Origin: an uncultured Ruthenibacterium sp.
Lineage (GTDB): Bacteria; Bacillota; Clostridia; Oscillospirales; Ruminococcaceae
Length of the DNA stretch: 64,000 nt
NCBI GenBank assembly: GCA_910587145.1
Contig: CAJUMH010000008.1
Location: 1-64,000, forward strand
Reading direction: 5' to 3'
Of this stretch, positions 1 through 8,619 are shown in pieces; positions within the stretch are counted from its first letter, which is position 1, and the number at the start of each line of letters is the position of its first letter. A model generated the notes under the pieces. It was not told where the DNA came from, did no database searches, and worked only from the letters and a program-made list of their open reading frames with translations. The position numbers and the translations under genes are program-made.

Positions 1-96
1 GTTGGAAGCGGTGCTTTGTGTAAGGTTGACAGCCTATTATGTTATTAGTTTTCTGCTTCCCTTTGTCAAGAGAAGATACCAAACGCCCTTTGACAA

Positions 97-163
97 AAAC
101 TCCCGTGCGGCATAACGACTGCGACCGTCAGGGCCGCAGTCCGCTCCGCGCGGGAGTTTCTTT
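97..163 (+). terminator. Stem-loop terminator upstream of the first gene
   Basis: The arms AAACTCCCGTGCGG (97-110) and CCGCGCGGGAGTTT (146-159) pair with one G-T, and an inner stem GACTGCG/CGCAGTC (117-123 with 135-141) stacks inside. The stem is followed by TTTCTTTG. It probably ends a transcript that enters from the left of the window. A smaller inverted repeat, TTTGTCAAG (62-70) against CTTTGACAAA (88-97), lies just before it and could be an operator. Confidence 0.6.
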
Positions 164-254
164 GTATCTGCGTATCTGCTGGTTTAGCTTGAGTTCAAGT
201 TCATGTGTTATCATTTCAGCAATATCCCTCCACAAGAAGGAAGTGCCAATCAAA

Positions 255-2882
255 ATGGAGAGCATTATGAAGAAGATGATTTCAATTTGTATTTTATCTG
301 CCTTATCCTCGCTGCTTCTGAGCGCCTGCGGCGGAGCGCAAATGGCCGCCGCAGCAGGGCCGGAGCCGGCGGCAACAAATCTTTCGGCGCAGAATGGGGA
401 TGCCCCCTATACTGCCGACACGCCCATATCCGATGTGACAGGCGATCCCGCCTTTGGAAGCTTCGGCCGGTTGATCTTCCCGGCGAATACCGGCTATTAC
501 AGCGGAGATACCCTGGGTGATCTGCGGCTGACGTGGTACAGCCATATCGACCCTGACAAGACCGTGGAAATCGCCAGCTATATGAAAACCCACGCCGAGG
601 CGGGGGATACGATTTTCTACGATATCTATACGGACGAAGAAAAAGCCGCCGATCCCACCAAGGAGGACACCGGATTGTTTTTCTTCAAAGGCAGCCCCGG
701 TGAGCGGTTCGCCATCTGTAATGCTGGCGATGGTTTTGCCTATGTGGGGGCCATGCACGACAGCTTCCCCCACGCCCTGGAACTCAGCAAGATGGGCTAC
801 AACGCCTTTGCCCTGATCTACCGCCCCGGCGCACAGACCGCCTGTGAGGATTTGGCGCGGGCCATCACCTTCATCTTTGAACACGCGGATGAGTTGGAGG
901 TAGATACCGCCTGTTACTCCCTCTGGGGCGGCTCTGCCGGAGGACGGATGGCGGCATACCTGGGAAGCTATGGCCCGGAAGCGTTCGGCGGTGGCGAGCT
1001 GCCCAGGCCCGGCGCGGTTATCATGCAGTACACGGGCCACAACGAGTATACAGAGAACGACCCGCCCACCTATGCCTGCGTAGGAACAAGCGATGGAATT
1101 GCCAGCTGGCGGACGATGGAGCGGCGGCTGGAGGCTTTGGAGGCCCAGGGCATCCCCACCGAGTTCCACACATACGAAGGGCTGGGCCATGGATTCGGTC
1201 TGGGGACGGGAACCGTGGCCGAAGGCTGGATCAAGGATGCGGCCGCCTTTTGGGAAAGCCAATTTGTCACTCCCGGTACAGAAACCTATCGAGGCTTTTC
1301 CGTGGACAACGTACTCCATAGCGGAACAAATGGCGACATTCACTATAACGTGTATATCCCGGGGAGCTATGACGGCAGCAAACCCTATGCCCTGTATTTT
1401 ACGCTCCCCGGCTATGAAGGGCTGTACTTCCAGGGCGTTGCCTCCAATATCAAGTCGGAATCCTTCGGCTTTGAGGCCCAGAGGTATAACGAGGAAATGA
1501 TCGTTGTCGCGCCGCAGCTCAGCGATTGGGGCGAAACCTCCGCTAACCAGACGATAGCCCTGGTGGAACACTTTCTGAAGCACTATAACATAGACCCAGC
1601 CAGGGTGTATGCCAACGGCTATTCCGGTGGCGGGGAAACCATGTCTATCGTCATGGGAAAGCGCCCGGAGCTGTTCGCGGCCTATCTGCATTGCAGCTCC
1701 CAATGGGATGGCGATCTTGCGGTTCTGGCCCAGAGCCGGACCCCTGTTTATCTCGCGGTCGGCAAAAACGATGAATACTATGGCTCCGAGCCTACCCAGA
1801 AAGCCTACAGCACGCTCTATGGACTGTACCAGGAGCAGGGCTTGCCAAAGGAAGAAATTGACCGGCTGCTGGTATTGGACATCAAGGGGAAGTCCTATTT
1901 TACCGCGAGGGGCGTCAATAACGAGCATGGCGGCGGCCTGTTCGCAGCCGATGAAAAAATCATGAGCTGGCTGTTCAGCCAGACAAAACGCACCGCATTG
2001 AGCGGCACCATCCCGGAGGAATTGGAGTACGTCCCCGAAGGATACCAGCAGCCCGCCCAGCATCCGGGGACGCTGGAAAAGCTGGAATATCAAACCTGGG
2101 AATCCTTCTCCTACGCGGAAAAGTCCCAAAAGCTCGTCAAAACCGCCTGGGTCTATCTGCCCCACGGCTACGATGAGAGCCGGCAGTACAACATCCTCTA
2201 TCTGAGCCATGGCGGCTGGAGCAACGAAACCACCACCATGGGAACCCCGAAACGCCCCCATGAGTTCAAGCATATCGTGGATCATGCCATCGAGGACGGG
2301 CTGATCCAGCCGCTTATTATTGTTCTGCCCACCTATAACAACACCAGTGAATCGGATAGCGGCAGCTATTCCCTGGCCCTCCGGCTGGTGGATAATTTCC
2401 ACAATGAGCTGGTAAACGACCTGATCCCCGCCGCCGAGAGTAAATACAGCACCTTTGCCGAGACAACGGATTTGGAGGGGATTGCCGCCTCCCGTGACCA
2501 CCGCGCCTTCGGCGGCTTTTCCATGGGGAGCATGAACACATGGCACACCTTTGAGTATTGCTTGGACTACTTCCGCTACTTCGCCCCCTCCAGCGGCGGG
2601 CCCATCGGCAACCGGGCCTATATGGAGGAGATCGTCCGATCTTCCGGCCACAGCCCAGAGGACTTTTTCATCTTCACCGCCTCCGGCACGGATGACTTTG
2701 CCTACTCCGGCTTCAAGCGGGGCGTCATGGATATGGGGACGGATTCGGAGGTCTTTACCTTCGGAGACAGCGAGGCCGAGGGCAACCTGTCCTTCCGGGA
2801 GCGGGAGGGCTACGCCCACGATGGCCGCGCCGCCAGCGAGTATATGTATAACGCCCTGCGGTTTTTCTGGAACGCGGAATAG
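255..2882 (+). CDS. Secreted lipoprotein with three tandem alpha/beta-hydrolase (esterase) domains
   Basis: The 875-residue product starts with a lipoprotein signal (hydrophobic stretch, then LSAC with Cys25), so it should be anchored outside the membrane. The open frame extends upstream to 39, but ATG255 (or ATG267) directly precedes the signal peptide and follows AGAAGGAAG. Three hydrolase units follow. Unit 1 (about 55-345) resembles acetyl-esterase/lipase proteins, with GGSAGG (Ser227), an Asp in GTSDG and a His in GLGHGFG. Unit 2 (about 355-595) resembles PHB-depolymerase/dienelactone-type esterases, with GYSGGG (Ser457), Asp in GKNDE and His in NEHGGG. Unit 3 (about 615-875) resembles feruloyl esterase/esterase D proteins, with GGFSMGS (Ser756), Asp in GTDDF and His in YAHDG. 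All three triads look intact. The likely role is de-esterification of plant or host glycans; substrates are not evident. No partner gene follows in the same direction. Confidence 0.85.
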   Translation: MESIMKKMISICILSALSSLLLSACGGAQMAAAAGPEPAATNLSAQNGDAPYTADTPISDVTGDPAFGSFGRLIFPANTGYYSGDTLGDLRLTWYSHIDPDKTVEIASYMKTHAEAGDTIFYDIYTDEEKAADPTKEDTGLFFFKGSPGERFAICNAGDGFAYVGAMHDSFPHALELSKMGYNAFALIYRPGAQTACEDLARAITFIFEHADELEVDTACYSLWGGSAGGRMAAYLGSYGPEAFGGGELPRPGAVIMQYTGHNEYTENDPPTYACVGTSDGIASWRTMERRLEALEAQGIPTEFHTYEGLGHGFGLGTGTVAEGWIKDAAAFWESQFVTPGTETYRGFSVDNVLHSGTNGDIHYNVYIPGSYDGSKPYALYFTLPGYEGLYFQGVASNIKSESFGFEAQRYNEEMIVVAPQLSDWGETSANQTIALVEHFLKHYNIDPARVYANGYSGGGETMSIVMGKRPELFAAYLHCSSQWDGDLAVLAQSRTPVYLAVGKNDEYYGSEPTQKAYSTLYGLYQEQGLPKEEIDRLLVLDIKGKSYFTARGVNNEHGGGLFAADEKIMSWLFSQTKRTALSGTIPEELEYVPEGYQQPAQHPGTLEKLEYQTWESFSYAEKSQKLVKTAWVYLPHGYDESRQYNILYLSHGGWSNETTTMGTPKRPHEFKHIVDHAIEDGLIQPLIIVLPTYNNTSESDSGSYSLALRLVDNFHNELVNDLIPAAESKYSTFAETTDLEGIAASRDHRAFGGFSMGSMNTWHTFEYCLDYFRYFAPSSGGPIGNRAYMEEIVRSSGHSPEDFFIFTASGTDDFAYSGFKRGVMDMGTDSEVFTFGDSEAEGNLSFREREGYAHDGRAASEYMYNALRFFWNAE

Positions 2883-3067
2883 GAGGATAAGCTATGAGAT
2901 TGCAGAGAAAGGCTCTGAATTCTAATCGGACATTTTAGGAGGTGGTGTATTGATGTAAGAGCGGCAGTTTCACTGAAATGGATCCGCACCCTGTATGCAG
3001 CAGACCCGATCCGCCGGTACAAAACGGCGGTATTTTCCCTTTGCATTTCACTGATAATTTAAATCCT
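2883..3067 (+). other. Short intergenic stretch with two orphan start signals
   Basis: Immediately after the triple hydrolase stop there is AGGAGGATAAGCT followed by ATG (2894) opening a 14-codon frame, and then TTTAGGAGGTGGTGTA followed by TTG-ATG-TAA. These look like two strong ribosome binding sites whose genes are gone, perhaps a decayed downstream operon. No protein-sized frame remains before the convergent DUF815 gene. Confidence 0.35.
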
Positions 3068-4291
3068 TTATTCTCCCCCGCCCTGTACCACCTCGGCCTT
3101 CAGCAGCTCCACAAACTGCCTTGCGGCGCGCGGCGTGCGGCCGCCGCTGCGGGTCGCGTAGGCCTCGGCGCGCTGCAAAAGCTCTGCCTCGGGCAGCGCG
3201 ACGCCGTAAAGAAGCGCCAGCCGGCGCACAATGTGGCTGTACAGTTCTTTATCCGGGCGCGAAAAGGTAATCGTCAGACCAAAGCGTGCCGAAAGGCTCA
3301 TCAGCTCCTGCACGGTATCGGCCAAGTGGATCTCATCCCCCGCGCGGTCGGAGAAAGTTTCCTTTACAAGATGGCGGCGGTTCGAGGTGGCGTATACCGC
3401 TACATTCGCGCCGCGCCCGCCGACGCTGCCCTCCAAAATCGCTTTCAGCGCGGCAAAATCATCGTCGTTGGCCGAAAAACTGAGGTCGTCGATGAACAGG
3501 ATGAATTTCAGCGGATTTGCGCACAGCGCATCGACAAGATCGGGGATCTGGTATAACTGATTCTTTTTTACCTCGATCAAACGCAGGCCCTCTTTCGCAA
3601 ACGCGCCGGCCACAGCCTTGATCGTGCTGCTTTTGCCTGTGCCCGCATCGCCGTACAACAGCACATTGGCGGCGGGGCGCCCCTCTATGAGGGCGCGCGT
3701 ATTGGCAATGACAAGGTCGCGCTCGCGCTCGTAGCCGGAAAGCGCGTCCAGCGGCTGAATGTCCGGGCGCCGGACGGGCACAAGCGCGCCGTCCCGCACC
3801 GTAAACACCGAATATTGCGCATAAATGCCATAGCCATGCCGGTTGATCGTGCGCAGATGCTCCTCATACCGCGCGCGAAAATCGAGCGGCTGTGTGCGCC
3901 AGCGCGGCAGCGCGCCCAAGACGCCCGGCAATTTGCGCAGCGCCGCTCCGTCGAAAGCGGAAAGGCGCTGCAAAAAGCACAGCTCCCCCTGCAAAGCCTC
4001 TGTCAGTTCCGCGATCGGCGGCATGCCCGCCGCAACACGGCGCACATGCAGGTTTTCGCTGCGCAGTACGGCGTCCAGCAGGTAGCCGCTCCAATCGCCT
4101 CCCGCCTCATACAGCGCGGCGGCAAACGCGCCGCAGGCATCCGCCGCCTTCACCGCGTTCTCCGTATCGGACGCATCGGCACAGGCCGCCGCAAGCAGCG
4201 TGTCCAAGCGCGCGATCACAGGGTCTTGCAGCAGGGTGCGGAATACTGTCAGGCCATGCAGCCGCAGCCGCAGCTCTTTCATTTCCTCCAA
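3068..4291 (-). CDS. DUF815-family AAA-type ATPase
   Basis: The 407-residue protein matches the DUF815 family of P-loop ATPases, common in Firmicutes but without an agreed function. Walker A is GDAGTGKS at about 214-221 and Walker B is FILFIDDL at 263-270. A helical, Ala-rich N-terminal half (1-200) precedes the ATPase core, and the C-terminal lid ends in GGRTPRAARQF. The start taken is TTG4291, preceded by AGAGGCGG at about 8 nt; ATG4282 would have GGAGG only 2 nt away. The gene stands alone, divergent from the threonine deaminase gene and convergent with the hydrolase. The family assignment is firm; a precise role cannot be read from the sequence. Confidence 0.88.
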   Translation of the reverse strand: MEEMKELRLRLHGLTVFRTLLQDPVIARLDTLLAAACADASDTENAVKAADACGAFAAALYEAGGDWSGYLLDAVLRSENLHVRRVAAGMPPIAELTEALQGELCFLQRLSAFDGAALRKLPGVLGALPRWRTQPLDFRARYEEHLRTINRHGYGIYAQYSVFTVRDGALVPVRRPDIQPLDALSGYERERDLVIANTRALIEGRPAANVLLYGDAGTGKSSTIKAVAGAFAKEGLRLIEVKKNQLYQIPDLVDALCANPLKFILFIDDLSFSANDDDFAALKAILEGSVGGRGANVAVYATSNRRHLVKETFSDRAGDEIHLADTVQELMSLSARFGLTITFSRPDKELYSHIVRRLALLYGVALPEAELLQRAEAYATRSGGRTPRAARQFVELLKAEVVQGGGE

Positions 4292-4430
4292 GATGATCCG
4301 CCTCTCTATCGAAATTTTCTGTTCCGCCCGGTTTCAGGCAAAAGACAAATTCCTGTATCTTTCGGAATATCTCCAGTATACCGCTTCTGTGCAATTTGTG
4401 CAATTCAAAATCATTTTTTCGGCAAAACGG

Positions 4431-4500
4431 TAGAAAACAGCCCTTCGCCGTAGTATACTATTTTATAGATTTCGGTGCGGCCCCGAAAGGGCCGTCCGAA
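4431..4500 (+). promoter_or_regulatory. Promoter and leader hairpin of the threonine deaminase gene
   Basis: TAGAAA (4431-4436), a 17-nt spacer and TATACT (4454-4459) form a plausible sigma-A promoter. The leader of roughly 95 nt begins with a stem-loop at 4471-4500: TTCGG pairs with CCGAA outside, and CGGCCC with GGGCCG inside. No T-run follows, so this looks like an RNA structure in the leader and not a terminator. Confidence 0.45.
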
Positions 4501-4561
4501 AACTGCCGAACAGCCGCATCTGCTTGAGGCCTGCGCAAATTGAGAAACGAGGGAACGGGAA

Positions 4562-5770
4562 ATGACGCTTACACTGGATAAAATCTACCACGCCGCTCAT
4601 ATTTTAAAAACTGTCGCGCGCAAAACAGATCTGATCGCTGCGCCGAGCCTGAACCCGGAGAGCGATATTTATCTGAAAACCGAAAATCTGCAGGTGACCG
4701 GCAGCTTTAAGGTGCGCGGCGCGTACTATAAAATCAGCCAGCTCACCGCCGAGGAAAAGGCCAAGGGCGTCATCGCCAGCAGCGCGGGGAACCACGCGCA
4801 GGGCGTTGCGCTTGCGGCGCAGCAAAGCCATATTCCCAGCGTGATCTGCATGCCGGACGGCGCGCCTATCAGCAAGGTGGAGGCCACCAAAGCCTACGGC
4901 GCGAAGGTATGCCTGGTAAAGGGCGCATATGACGACGCCTACGACTACGCCTGCAAACTGCAAAAGGAAAAGGGCTATACATTCATTCACCCGTTCAACG
5001 ACGCACAGGTGATTGCGGGGCAAGGCACCGTCGGCCTGGAAATTCTCGATCAGCTGCCGGACGTGGAGGCGGTTCTGGTTCCCGTGGGCGGCGGCGGGCT
5101 CATCAGCGGCATTGCGTATGCCATCAAGCAGCTGCAGCCGGAATGCAAAGTGTACGGCGTACAGGCCGCCGGCGCGCCCAGCATGCGGGATTCCGTAGAG
5201 CAAAAGCAGGCTGTCACGCTGGACAGCGTGGCTACTTTTGCAGACGGCATTGCGGTAAAGCACCCGGGCGATTTGACTTATGACCTGGTGCGCAAGTATG
5301 TAGACGAGATCGTTACGGTAACAGACGACGAAATTGCCGCCGCCGTTCTGGCTCTGATGGAGCGCCAGAAGCTGGTGACAGAGGGCGCAGGCGCGGTTTC
5401 TGTTGCGGCGGCCATGTACAACAAGGTGGATATCAAAGGCAGAAAGACCGTATGCCTGCTCTCGGGCGGCAACATTGACGTGAATATCCTCAGCCGCGTG
5501 ATCACGCGCGGCCTGGTAATGGCGGGGCGCAACAGTACGCTGACGATCGAATTGGAGGATAAGCCCGGCCAGCTTACCGGCGTAAGCGAGATCATCAGCC
5601 GCTGCGGCGGCAACGTGGTAAGCGTCAGCTACCGCCAGGGCGATACCAATATGGCCATCACCAGCTGTTTTTTGCATATTGGGATGGAAACGCGCGATCA
5701 CGCGCAGGTGGAGCAGATCAAACAGGAACTGCAAACGGCGGGCTTTAAGCTGGCAAGCCATCCGGCGTGA
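4562..5770 (+). CDS. ilvA: Threonine ammonia-lyase (PLP-dependent, with ACT domain)
   Basis: This 402-residue enzyme deaminates L-threonine (and serine) to 2-oxobutyrate, feeding isoleucine synthesis or catabolic propionate production. The PLP lysine sits in GSFKVRGAYYK near residue 50, the glycine-rich phosphate loop is GGGGLISG near 180, and an ACT-like domain (about 330-402, TLTIELEDKPGQL onward) closes the protein. The length fits the medium ACT-bearing form, shorter than the 500-residue biosynthetic form of E. coli. The start ATG4562 follows GAGGGAACGGGAA. It is monocistronic, with a convergent terminator after it. Assigning it to biosynthesis or catabolism is uncertain, since no ilv genes are nearby. 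Confidence 0.93.
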   Translation: MTLTLDKIYHAAHILKTVARKTDLIAAPSLNPESDIYLKTENLQVTGSFKVRGAYYKISQLTAEEKAKGVIASSAGNHAQGVALAAQQSHIPSVICMPDGAPISKVEATKAYGAKVCLVKGAYDDAYDYACKLQKEKGYTFIHPFNDAQVIAGQGTVGLEILDQLPDVEAVLVPVGGGGLISGIAYAIKQLQPECKVYGVQAAGAPSMRDSVEQKQAVTLDSVATFADGIAVKHPGDLTYDLVRKYVDEIVTVTDDEIAAAVLALMERQKLVTEGAGAVSVAAAMYNKVDIKGRKTVCLLSGGNIDVNILSRVITRGLVMAGRNSTLTIELEDKPGQLTGVSEIISRCGGNVVSVSYRQGDTNMAITSCFLHIGMETRDHAQVEQIKQELQTAGFKLASHPA

Positions 5771-5788
5771 TAGCAGTATACCAAAAGC

Positions 5789-5826
5789 GGTGCCCCTTCC
5801 GGCAATTCTTTGCCGGAAGGGGCACC
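5789..5826. terminator. Bidirectional terminator between ilvA and nagZ
   Basis: A perfect 17-bp stem, GGTGCCCCTTCCGGCAA (5789-5805) against its complement (5810-5826), closes a 4-nt loop TTCT. It lies between two convergent genes. On the minus strand it is followed by a short T-run (CGCTTTTGG). Confidence 0.85.
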
Positions 5827-5937
5827 GAACTGTTATTGGGCGGTTATTTCCCTGTGCAGCTTGCGATTCCATTTTCAGTTTGCGGCAGGCCCTTTTGGGA
5901 TGTGCGCCCGACAGCATCCGTCTGTTTTTGCCATGCC

Positions 5938-7524
5938 CTACAGCGCAAGCGGCGGCAGACCGGTCGCCTTGCGCCTGCCCGACAGTACGGCAAGCAGCGA
6001 TTGGATGGAATGCTCCGTATACTCGTATGCCAGAATGCAGCCTGGTACACCGTCGCAGCAATCATAGTCGTAGCTGGCGCGCAGCGCAACGGCAATCAGC
6101 CGGGGGTTTGCCTCGCGCAGCGCCGCAAGAAGCTTTTGCTGGCCCTGGCTGCAGTAGGCGTTGTAAGTGCCCAGCACCACATAATCCTTTTCTTTCGCCT
6201 CTTTGGCAAGCGCGGCGATCTGCCCGTCTGTGGGGTTCACTGGAATTTCCCGCGCCTCGCCTTCAAAATATGCGGCCGCCGCCGCGGCAAATGTATTCCC
6301 CGCGTCGATTTTTTCATCCACGATCACAAGTGTAATGGGCGGCGTAGAGATAAACAAACCGTTCCCCTTTGTAAGCGGCAGCAGCGCCTCGCCCCGCACC
6401 AGCGTAACGCTCGCTTCGCTGATCTCGCGGCAGACGCGGTAATTTTCTTCCCAATCCACCGAGGACAGACGCTCTTCCACGGAGGGCATCGGACAAAACA
6501 GGCCGTATTTTTCCTTGTAGCGCAGGATGTGCAGCACCACCGCGTCCAGTTCCTCCATCGAGATTTCGCCCGTGCGCACGGCTTCGCGCAGCGCATCGCA
6601 TGCCTGCGCCTGGGAAGACAGCTCGTGAGAGATATCCAGCATGTGAACGCCTGCCTTAAACAGCTCCACCGCGCCGCGGCCCGGCCCGTAGAAATCGAGC
6701 ATCGAGTGCATATCCATACAGTCGGACGAGACAATCCCCTGAAAGCCCATTTTTTCCTTCAGCAGCTGTGTAATAATGCGGTGCGAGGCAGAAGAAAGGC
6801 GATGCTCCGGCTCCAGCGCCGGGCAAAGCATGTGTCCGGCCATCACTGCGTCTGCTCCTTCGTCGATTACGCGCCGGAAGGCCTGCAGCTCCACCTTTTC
6901 CAGCTCGTTTTTGGTGCGTGTTACGGTGGGAACAGCAAGATGCGCATCCTCCAAAACGCCCGTATAGCCCGGGAAATGCTTCAGCGTGGCAATAACGCCC
7001 TGTTCCTGCAGGCCGTGCACAAACTGTGTGCAGAATTCGGCCACCATGAACGGGTTGTCGGAATACGTGCGCACACTGATGTTGGATGGCGTGCGGAACA
7101 ACGCCTCCTCCACGGCGGGGGCATAGTTGAAATTCATGCCGAGCGCGCGCATCTCCTGCCCAAGGATCTTTCCAACACGGTATGCGTTGTGCGGGTCATA
7201 CGTTGCACCCACGGCCATCGGGCCCGGCACAATGTTGCCCGCGTGGAAAATGCGCGTCACCATCCCGCCCTCCTGATCGATCACAATAAACGGCGGAACG
7301 CCGCAATCGGCGCAGATCGTGTCGTGAAGGCTTTGCGTAAAGCGGGCTGTCGCCTCCCGGCTGCCCAGATTGCGGGTGAACAGGATCACATTGCCCACAT
7401 GATATTCCCGCACCAGCCTTTGAAAATGCGGATCCTCCGCCGAATCCGTTTCAAAGCCGGCGATGATCAGCTGGCCAATCTTCTGCTCCAGCGTAAGGCC
7501 GGAAAGAATGGTTTCGATGCTCAT
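5938..7524 (-). CDS. nagZ: Glycoside hydrolase family 3 beta-N-acetylhexosaminidase (NagZ type)
   Basis: The 528-residue protein has the hallmarks of NagZ: FIVIDQEGGMVTR near 85-100, KHFPGYTG followed by EDAHLAVP (the Asp-His acid/base dyad), and SSDCMDM carrying the nucleophile Asp near 245. A C-terminal GH3 domain (about 345-528) is present, as in the two-domain Bacillus enzyme. There is no signal peptide, so it should act in the cytoplasm on imported GlcNAc-containing oligosaccharides or muropeptides. ATG7524 is chosen because GGGAG lies 8 nt upstream. It is the last gene of a leftward operon behind a binding protein and two sugar permeases, which suggests the importer brings in its substrate (inference). 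Confidence 0.9.
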   Translation of the reverse strand: MSIETILSGLTLEQKIGQLIIAGFETDSAEDPHFQRLVREYHVGNVILFTRNLGSREATARFTQSLHDTICADCGVPPFIVIDQEGGMVTRIFHAGNIVPGPMAVGATYDPHNAYRVGKILGQEMRALGMNFNYAPAVEEALFRTPSNISVRTYSDNPFMVAEFCTQFVHGLQEQGVIATLKHFPGYTGVLEDAHLAVPTVTRTKNELEKVELQAFRRVIDEGADAVMAGHMLCPALEPEHRLSSASHRIITQLLKEKMGFQGIVSSDCMDMHSMLDFYGPGRGAVELFKAGVHMLDISHELSSQAQACDALREAVRTGEISMEELDAVVLHILRYKEKYGLFCPMPSVEERLSSVDWEENYRVCREISEASVTLVRGEALLPLTKGNGLFISTPPITLVIVDEKIDAGNTFAAAAAAYFEGEAREIPVNPTDGQIAALAKEAKEKDYVVLGTYNAYCSQGQQKLLAALREANPRLIAVALRASYDYDCCDGVPGCILAYEYTEHSIQSLLAVLSGRRKATGLPPLAL

Positions 7525-7741
7525 AAAAAGCACTCCCTTTCCTGGCGCATGGCAGCAAAGGGCTCTGCCACGTGCCGTGCTTGTTTTTTGTGCGTTTTTG
7601 CGGTGTATCCGAGATCCCCGTCCTGCTGTGCAGGCCTGCGGACGGTTTCATAAGCAAACAAAATATCGCCGCCCGCTCTGAATGAGCGCGGTACTCCCCT
7701 TTTCTTTGAGCACCGCGTTTCTCCTTTTTCGGGCGCCGGGG

Positions 7742-8605
7742 CTACCCTTTTACTGCGCCCACCGTCACGCCCTCCAGAAAATACCGCTGCAGGCAGAAGA
7801 ACAGCAAAAACATCGGCAGCGCAGCCACACACGCGCCCGCCATCATGGGCGCAAAATAGGTGGTGTTCGCAAAACGGAACGACGCCAGGCCTACCTGAAT
7901 GGTTTTCATATGTTCCTTTGTTGTGATCAGCATTGGCCAGAAGAAGGTGTTCCAGTTGTCCATAAATGTGGTAATCGCCATCACGGCCATCACCGTTTTG
8001 GAAAGCGGCGCCACGATGCGCGCAAACATCCGCGGCTGGCCGCAGCCGTCGATTTTAGCCGATTCCAGAATTTCTCCCGGTATGGACGAGGTAAACTGCT
8101 TCATCAGAAAAATATTATATGCCGTACAGAGATTGGGCAGGATCAATGCCGCGTAGGTATCCTGCATTTTTAAAATGTTCACCGTCAGCATATACAGCGG
8201 CACTTGGATTACCTGATACGGCACCATCATCGTGCCGAGGAACAGCCAGAAAAAAACCTGGCTGCCGCGAAAGCGGATCTTTGCGAAAGCGTAGCCTGCC
8301 ATGCCCGCAAAAAGCACATTGCCCACCGTTACCACTGCCGCAATGAAAAGGGAGTTGAAGATCCAGCGCAGCGAATACGGGCTGAAATCGAAGAAAAATT
8401 TGTACGAATCCAGCGTTACCACACGGGGAAACAGCGTATAGTTCGCCGAACCGGCCTCCACCGGGCGCCCCAGCGACGTGATGAACATAAAATAAATCGG
8501 GAACAGCATCACCACGGCAAACAGCGCCAGCACAGCAAAGCTGACGGCCGTGCGCGCCTTGTCTGCAGTCTGCTGTTTTTTGGTAGATTTGAGTAAAACC
8601 GACAT
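7742..8605 (-). CDS. Carbohydrate ABC transporter permease, MalG/LacG type
   Basis: The 287-residue inner-membrane protein has about six membrane segments and the ABC coupling motif EILESAKIDGCG-x-PRMFARIVAPL near residue 180, as in CUT1-family MalG-like permeases. The start ATG8605 (MSVLLKST) follows GAGAGGGGGGAC; the frame continues further upstream but without a better signal. It begins 14 nt after the stop of the partner permease, so the two are cotranscribed. No ATPase gene is nearby, so the importer probably uses a shared MsmX-type ATPase encoded elsewhere, as is common for CUT1 systems in Firmicutes. Confidence 0.92.
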   Translation of the reverse strand: MSVLLKSTKKQQTADKARTAVSFAVLALFAVVMLFPIYFMFITSLGRPVEAGSANYTLFPRVVTLDSYKFFFDFSPYSLRWIFNSLFIAAVVTVGNVLFAGMAGYAFAKIRFRGSQVFFWLFLGTMMVPYQVIQVPLYMLTVNILKMQDTYAALILPNLCTAYNIFLMKQFTSSIPGEILESAKIDGCGQPRMFARIVAPLSKTVMAVMAITTFMDNWNTFFWPMLITTKEHMKTIQVGLASFRFANTTYFAPMMAGACVAALPMFLLFFCLQRYFLEGVTVGAVKG

Positions 8606-8619
8606 TTTTGTCCCCCCTC

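Noticed and set aside
303..2819. An 838-codon open frame antisense to the triple hydrolase
   Set aside because: It mirrors a real gene with signal peptide and three active sites. GC-rich codon use keeps the opposite strand open, and the antisense product has no domain pattern.
4471..4500. T-box or amino-acid riboswitch before ilvA
   Set aside because: The leader is too short for a T-box, has no T-box consensus and no terminator. Only a simple hairpin is present.
5767..7653. A 628-codon plus-strand frame over the nagZ gene
   Set aside because: It is a shadow of nagZ on the other strand, His/Arg/Gln-rich with no motif and no ribosome binding site.
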